From contig NZ_JAGYVZ010000007.1 in the NCBI RefSeq assembly GCF_018380615.1, positions 124,001 through 188,000 on the forward strand: a stretch of 64,000 nt of DNA, given 5' to 3'. The notes beneath the pieces are model-generated. The model worked only from the letters and a program-made list of their open reading frames with translations. It was not told where the DNA came from and did not search any database. Positions within the stretch are counted from its first letter, which is position 1, and each line of letters starts with the position of its first letter. The translations under genes and the position numbers were made by a program. Of the stretch, positions 59,481 to 64,000 are shown piece after piece. The DNA comes from Flavobacterium psychroterrae (GTDB taxonomy: Bacteria; Bacteroidota; Bacteroidia; Flavobacteriales; Flavobacteriaceae).

Positions 59481-60560
59481 TTATTTTAAACTGGCTTTAG
59501 TTGCTGCGATAGTTTTTAAGTTACTGTCAGACAAAGCATTTCCATCAAAAAAGGAAACTCCAGTCGCTCCGTTTTCTTTGGCAAGTAAAATAGCTTCTTT
59601 CAATTCTTTGTCAGATTTTAACCCGGGGATATAAATTCCGGTGTTGATTTTAGTTTTTTTATCTTCTAAATCAGCAACTCCTTGTTTTGTGGCGTAACCA
59701 ACCCAGTCAATTTCTTCATCATAAAAACTATGGTAAATCATAGGATAAACTTCGTCAATATTCCATTTATCCCAACGCTGGCGCACCATATGATCTGCCA
59801 TTTCAGGATAAGGAAATACTGCTGCGGTTAATTTTTTATTGTGTTTGTGGGCAATTTTATACGCATCATCAACTACTGCTTTTATGGCATTTAATCTGAA
59901 GTTTTTCCACTCCATATCTATTGATGTATTGTGGCTTGTTTTTGGATTTTTATGATGGATTTTTTCGAATGCTTTTACACATTCATCACAATAACAAAAA
60001 TCAAACTGAGGCAACTCTACATCCTGAACTAAATTGTATTTTGGTAATAAACTAATTGGTAAAAAAATATCAGGAAATCGAATATAATCTAAATGTACAC
60101 TTTCAACACCTTCAACTTCTGCCAATCCTTCTACTAATCCTAAAACGTGATCTCTTGAAGCTTTTCTGGTTGGACATAACCATTGGTAATAATCCACATA
60201 AGGGCGGTTATCAAAACATGATTTTCCTTCTTTACTAACCTGATACCAATCCGGATGCTGTAATGCGATTGAATCTCCGGGTCTGTTCATTGCCATAATC
60301 CAGGCATGTACTTTCAAGCCTTCTTTTGTGGCTAAAGGCACTAATCTTTTTAAGAGTTTTGGGTCTGTTCCGGTATTGATTAATACTTCGTCGATTCCGC
60401 CGTTTTTGTATTTTTTAAATTCTTTAGTAAAATCTGCGTCTGATTTTTTGGGATCTGCGGTTGTCCAGACTCCAAATTTAAAGGTGGTTTGTTCTTCTTT
60501 TTTGGCACAGGAAAAAATACTGAATGCCAATAAAATAAGTAGTAGTTTTGGTAGTTTCAT
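59481..60560 (-). CDS. GH10-like family hydrolase lipoprotein of unknown substrate
   Basis: This 359-residue protein has a lipoprotein signal (LLLILLAFSIFSCAKK). A TIM-barrel-like body with NGGIDEVLINTGTD, EGLKVHAWIMAMN and HLDYIRFPD (156-164) matches the GHL10/DUF187-type 'family 10 glycosylhydrolase' group. CYCDEC at 189-194 may bind a metal. Likely catalytic acids are Asp158 and one of those near 254-281, but this is a guess. No enzyme activity is well established for the group. It is tightly packed (6 bp) with the CBM9-like gene and lies in the N-glycan cluster, so it may act on a core or rare linkage. Confidence 0.75.
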   Translation of the reverse strand: MKLPKLLLILLAFSIFSCAKKEEQTTFKFGVWTTADPKKSDADFTKEFKKYKNGGIDEVLINTGTDPKLLKRLVPLATKEGLKVHAWIMAMNRPGDSIALQHPDWYQVSKEGKSCFDNRPYVDYYQWLCPTRKASRDHVLGLVEGLAEVEGVESVHLDYIRFPDIFLPISLLPKYNLVQDVELPQFDFCYCDECVKAFEKIHHKNPKTSHNTSIDMEWKNFRLNAIKAVVDDAYKIAHKHNKKLTAAVFPYPEMADHMVRQRWDKWNIDEVYPMIYHSFYDEEIDWVGYATKQGVADLEDKKTKINTGIYIPGLKSDKELKEAILLAKENGATGVSFFDGNALSDSNLKTIAATKASLK

Positions 60561-60566
60561 AGTGGT

Positions 60567-61634
60567 TTATTTTGCTATTATTTTGCCATCTTCCTTTATG
60601 ATGTATGTTGTATTGGAGAAAGGACTTTTTACTGAAATATTATATCCTTGTGAATGGTTTTCGAATATTGGTCTTAAAACTTTTCCATCAACGCTAATTG
60701 TTTCTTTGGTAAGACTTACTAAAGATATCGCCCAGGTTTTGTTTTTTCCATAGTATTCTTTTTGTGCTCTGTATAAATTATAAAGTTCCCATTTTACTTT
60801 TTCGTCCTGCGGAATTGTAAAATTGTCTTTGCCTTCTTTAGAAGAAAAATAAACATAACCCCATTTTTCCGGTTCGTGCATGTTGATGACGCCCATTGGC
60901 GACCAAACCCAATTGTACTCCGGCAGAAATTTTCCTTCAGGATCTTTTTTGCGTTCGTAATTTCCGTTTGTTATGGAATGCTGCCAGTTTACCCGAGAAA
61001 AATTGACTCTCCAGAATTTATCTGCAGGAACATTTTTGTCAAAAAAGGATGTTTTATAAGATGCCCAGGGAATCGCCATTTCTAATACCCAACCCTCATC
61101 AATATCATTTGGGTTGTTTAGCGTTCCTTTGATTTTTACCGCGGATTTCAGGCCCGGAATATTCCAGTCGTTTAAAACTACGTTGTCATTTTCTCTGTAA
61201 GGCTTTGACAAAAATAGATCCCAAGCTGTATTTAAAGCATTAATTTCTAATTCATAATAGTTAAAAGTGTCGCTGTCGGGATCTATAAAAACTTCAAAAT
61301 CGTTGTTGTAAAAGATAATGGTATCACGTTGTTTTAAATTTGCCCAAACGTGCGGTTCATCAATTTTTGCCAGTATGTAAAAATTGGTTTCATCCCAGAG
61401 CATTTTTACTTTTGTTGCGTATTTTGGTTTTACATTATTTTCTATATCTTCAAAAAGATCAGTCCAATCTACTTTACTCCATGACGCATCAGATTCGTCT
61501 CCGTCAATTACTAGTGGAGTGGTTGTTTTTGATGCTACATACGTTTTAGGTATAATTGTTTTTTTCGATTGTGAATAACCCATTATCGATAGAAACCCTA
61601 AAGCGATTGTTAACCATTGAATTTTTAAACGCAT
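60567..61634 (-). CDS. Exported CBM9-like carbohydrate-binding protein
   Basis: This 355-residue protein has a signal peptide (LTIALGFLSIMGYSQ). An N-terminal domain related to CBM9 (about 30-215) carries the typical ATKVKMLWDETNFYILAKIDEP and FEVFIDPDSDTFNYYELEINAL and is followed by a smaller C-terminal part. Such domains bind the reducing end of sugars. Stand-alone members are common near glycosidases and have no shown catalysis. It is 6 bp before the GH10-like gene and 7 bp after the GH130 gene, so all three are one transcript. Confidence 0.85.
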   Translation of the reverse strand: MRLKIQWLTIALGFLSIMGYSQSKKTIIPKTYVASKTTTPLVIDGDESDASWSKVDWTDLFEDIENNVKPKYATKVKMLWDETNFYILAKIDEPHVWANLKQRDTIIFYNNDFEVFIDPDSDTFNYYELEINALNTAWDLFLSKPYRENDNVVLNDWNIPGLKSAVKIKGTLNNPNDIDEGWVLEMAIPWASYKTSFFDKNVPADKFWRVNFSRVNWQHSITNGNYERKKDPEGKFLPEYNWVWSPMGVINMHEPEKWGYVYFSSKEGKDNFTIPQDEKVKWELYNLYRAQKEYYGKNKTWAISLVSLTKETISVDGKVLRPIFENHSQGYNISVKSPFSNTTYIIKEDGKIIAK

Positions 61635-61641
61635 GCTTTTT

Positions 61642-62607
61642 TTATAAACTGTTATCTTTTGTAAACTGAATTACCTCACTTAATTTTCCAAATGCTATTG
61701 CTACAACAGTATCTGCTGCACCATAATATACGGCTAATTTATCTTCTTCAATATCGTGTAAAGCAGCACAAGGAAAAACTACATTTCCTACATCTCCTAC
61801 TTGTTCGTAAATTTCAGCAGGCCCTAATAAATAAGGCTGAGTTCTGTATTTTACCTGATCCGGTGCATCTGTATCTAATATTGCTGCTCCCATTGCATAA
61901 CGGAAACCGTTGCAGGTATTGATAACACCGTGGTATAACATTAACCAGCCATCTTCGGTAAGGATTGGGATTGGTCCTGCTCCTACTTTGGTACATTGCC
62001 ACGCGCTTTGTTCAAACGCAGATGGTTTCATTACTAAACGATGTTCTCCCCAAAACTTCATATCAGGACTGTAACTAATCCAGATATCTCCAAATGGTGT
62101 GTGTCCGTTATCACTTGGACGGCTTAACATGGCGTATTTTCCGTTTATTTTTTGTGGAAACAAAACGCCGTTTCTGTTAAAGGGCAAAAAGGCATTTTCG
62201 CACTGAAAAAATTCTTTAAAATCAAAAGTATATCCAATTCCAATTGTTGGTCCGTTGTAACCATTACACCACGTAATCCAGTAACGATCTTCGATCCAAA
62301 CCACACGCGGATCATATTTATAAGCCGATTCGATCATGTCTGTATTTCCGGCTTGCATTACAATTGGTTCATGATTAATGTCCCAGTCGATTCCGTTTTT
62401 ACTAAATCCGGCAAAAATATTCATTTGAACCGCTTTGTTATCACATCTAAAAACACCAGCAAATCCATCCTCAAAAGGAACAACTGCGCTGTTAAAAATA
62501 CTGTTTGATGATGGGATTGCGTATCTGTCAATAATAGGATTTTCAGAATATCTCCACATTACGTCAGTGCTGTTTTCAGGTTTGTCTTGCCAAGGAATTG
62601 TACTCAT
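61642..62607 (-). CDS. GH130 family beta-mannoside phosphorylase
   Basis: This 321-residue five-bladed beta-propeller enzyme is cytoplasmic (no signal). [18 protein letters not shown] carries the conserved general-acid Asp, and [23 protein letters not shown] and [13 protein letters not shown] follow the family pattern. GH130 enzymes phosphorolyse beta-mannosides. The subgroup found with N-glycan loci acts on mannosyl-beta-1,4-GlcNAc from the core, giving mannose-1-phosphate and GlcNAc. That specificity is inferred from the neighbours here. The symporter gene upstream is the obvious importer of its substrate. Confidence 0.9.
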   Translation of the reverse strand: MSTIPWQDKPENSTDVMWRYSENPIIDRYAIPSSNSIFNSAVVPFEDGFAGVFRCDNKAVQMNIFAGFSKNGIDWDINHEPIVMQAGNTDMIESAYKYDPRVVWIEDRYWITWCNGYNGPTIGIGYTFDFKEFFQCENAFLPFNRNGVLFPQKINGKYAMLSRPSDNGHTPFGDIWISYSPDMKFWGEHRLVMKPSAFEQSAWQCTKVGAGPIPILTEDGWLMLYHGVINTCNGFRYAMGAAILDTDAPDQVKYRTQPYLLGPAEIYEQVGDVGNVVFPCAALHDIEEDKLAVYYGAADTVVAIAFGKLSEVIQFTKDNSL

Positions 62608-62665
62608 GATATTTTTGTTTTTATTATAGTTTGTTTTTTTGTTTTTGTCTAAGCTTTGTCAATAT

Positions 62666-62803
62666 TTAAACACATAGAAACATAGTTTTTGAAAACCTAA
62701 AAGGCGTTTCACTTGCATTAACAAACATAGCTATGTGCGAGAAACTAGTTTCTTTTGTATCCTTTTTCAACACATTTGAAATCTATGTTTCTATGTGTTT
62801 AAA
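62666..62803. repeat. Long inverted-repeat element, family B copy 3
   Basis: TTAAACACATAGAAACATAG and CTATGTTTCTATGTGTTTAA are near-perfect terminal inverted repeats, 138 bp apart in total. AAAGGCGTTTCACTTG and GAGAAACTAGTTTC are present, with CATAGCTATG at the centre. It is the best-preserved copy and sits between the GH130 and symporter genes. Confidence 0.88.
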
Positions 62804-62817
62804 ACTTTCGTCCTGAG

Positions 62818-62850
62818 AGCTTTGTCAAAGTTTTGAACTTTGACAAAGCT
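62818..62850. repeat. TTTGTCAAAGT inverted repeat, copy 2
   Basis: AGCTTTGTCAAAGTT and AACTTTGACAAAGCT are perfect 15-bp arms with a three-base loop, ten bases after the symporter stop. The minus-strand transcript has no T-tract after it, so termination is unsure. A related palindrome is at 253-285. Confidence 0.75.
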
Positions 62851-62859
62851 GTTGATGCG

Positions 62860-64000
62860 TTAATCTTCTATTTTTCTAACTTTATCCAACCACGTGAATT
62901 TCAATATTGTTGTTGTTACTAAAAACACTAACAACGCCGTAATTGCTTTTGGATAATCTCTGATGATAAAAAATATCGGCAATAAAATCATACTCGACTG
63001 CCACACAATCCCGATAGCGCAATTGAGCATATCTTTCCAGAAATCATTATTTTTTTCAAAACTTTGATCTTCGATTTTTAATGTTTTATAAACCGGATTC
63101 CACCAACCCCAAGGTCTTACGTTTTTGTAGAAAGATCTTAGAACTTCCATATCTGTGGGTTTGCTTAGAAATGTTCCTAAAAGACAACCCAAGATGGAGA
63201 ATCCAAATATTATTGGAAACAGATAAATGGCCTGTACTTGTGCTAAATCGTATAGAAATGATCCTTCGGATAAGCTTCCTTTGGCTTGACCTAAAGCAAA
63301 TTGCAATGAAGCAACAACTAATCCGGCGAACATTCCCCAAAAATAACCCCAGCCGTTAAATCGCCACCAAATCCATTTTAAGAAATTTGCTGCGACATAA
63401 CCTCCGTACAAAGCGCTTGTAATCCATAAGGTTAATGAATTGATTGAGTCGGCAAAAAATCCCATGAAAACTCCTAAACCAACGACAAGAAAAGATGAAA
63501 TCTGGCTTACCTTAATATAATGTGCATTTGTAGCAACTGGTTTAAAGTATTTTTTATAGATATCATTTACAATATATGCCGGTCCTGCGTTTACAAAAGC
63601 GGAGAATCCAGACATAAAAGCTGCCAATAATCCTGCTAACAAAATTCCTTTTATCCCAACAGGAATATATAAGTTAACGACTTTTGGCATTAATAATTCT
63701 AAATCGGCTCCGGTTAAACCGGTATTTGCATTTAACTCCGGCGCAAGGTTTACCAATGCAATTACCACGATTCCGGTAATCAATAAATATCTTGGAATAA
63801 ATAAAATCAAGTTGGTAAAACCACTCATATATGCGGCTTCTTTTACTGATTTTGTCGAAAGAATTCTTTGTAAATCATAACTTGGCGTAGGTCCTGCAAT
63901 ACTGGCAAAAAATCCTTTGAATAATGTCATTCCGATAAAAGCACCAAACATTTTATAACCTTCGGAATCTATTAAATTATTGAAGGTTTGGAATTTATCA
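62860..64000 (-). CDS. Sodium:solute symporter (SSS family), 5-prime end outside the window
   Basis: The reading frame continues without a stop from 62862 to the window end. Its first visible part (before the Met at 63951) reads FQTFNNLIDSEGYK, so the real start is beyond 64000. Visible are about ten membrane helices with GPTPSYDLQRILSTKSVKEAA, LAAFMSGFSAFVNAGPAYIVNDIYKKYF (a typical SSS signature with the sodium-site serines) and WWNPVYK near the end. Members import sugars, sialic acids or amino acids with sodium. Next to GH130 it probably imports a disaccharide such as mannosyl-GlcNAc, which is inference. Confidence 0.9.
   Translation of the reverse strand, partial: DKFQTFNNLIDSEGYKMFGAFIGMTLFKGFFASIAGPTPSYDLQRILSTKSVKEAAYMSGFTNLILFIPRYLLITGIVVIALVNLAPELNANTGLTGADLELLMPKVVNLYIPVGIKGILLAGLLAAFMSGFSAFVNAGPAYIVNDIYKKYFKPVATNAHYIKVSQISSFLVVGLGVFMGFFADSINSLTLWITSALYGGYVAANFLKWIWWRFNGWGYFWGMFAGLVVASLQFALGQAKGSLSEGSFLYDLAQVQAIYLFPIIFGFSILGCLLGTFLSKPTDMEVLRSFYKNVRPWGWWNPVYKTLKIEDQSFEKNNDFWKDMLNCAIGIVWQSSMILLPIFFIIRDYPKAITALLVFLVTTTILKFTWLDKVRKIED

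Overview
The window is a chromosomal segment from a low-GC member of the Bacteroidota, most likely the genus Flavobacterium. The evidence is a SusC/SusD pair, a T9SS type C sorting domain, a near-absence of Shine-Dalgarno sites, a promoter of the TTG / TAnnTTTG type, LptD and TamB next to typical flavobacterial neighbours, and several families of short palindromic intergenic repeats. I see no rRNA, tRNA, CRISPR array or insertion sequence.

Layout. 1-760 is a repeat-rich spacer. 776-9250 is a housekeeping envelope block: a conserved small protein often mislabelled as an ABC ATPase, a two-gene iron-sulfur electron-transfer unit (CCG protein plus membrane dicluster ferredoxin), an MCE/MlaD protein, a periplasmic amidase, divergent LptD, and RidA. 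9231-13262 is central sugar metabolism on the minus strand: two methylglyoxal synthase paralogs (one with changed phosphate-binding residues), a GlcNAc-kinase-like ATPase, GAPDH and phosphofructokinase. 13571-26111 holds TamB, divergent tsaD-rsmE, a DUF4159 protein, a TrmH methyltransferase, a cytophagalysin-type metalloprotease, an AI-2E family permease, a THUMP-like methyltransferase, a small exported protein and a VanX-like dipeptidase.

26209-31399 is a compact three-gene operon with overlapping genes: a TerB-N/TerB-C protein, a P-loop ATPase and an Lhr-like DEAH helicase. This is the composition and order of the Shango anti-phage system. It is preceded by a short vestige of a broken gene. 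31734-35645 encodes a large T9SS-secreted protein with a glycine-rich head and three repeats of about 290 residues.

36241-64000 is one long minus-strand glycan utilisation region. From the window end inward it encodes a sodium:solute symporter (cut by the window), a GH130 phosphorylase, a CBM9-like protein, a GH10-like hydrolase of unknown substrate, glycosylasparaginase, GH2, GH20, GH29, GH92 and GH3 glycosidases, SusC and SusD, an FucP-like permease, a BNR-repeat protein, a rhamnose/fucose mutarotase and an M28 peptidase. Together these could strip fucose, galactose, GlcNAc and mannose from eukaryotic N-glycans, release the core GlcNAc from asparagine, and import and phosphorolyse the core fragments. 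Gaps in this region carry related inverted-repeat elements and a 90-bp tandem repeat. Several genes are separated by clear intrinsic terminators.
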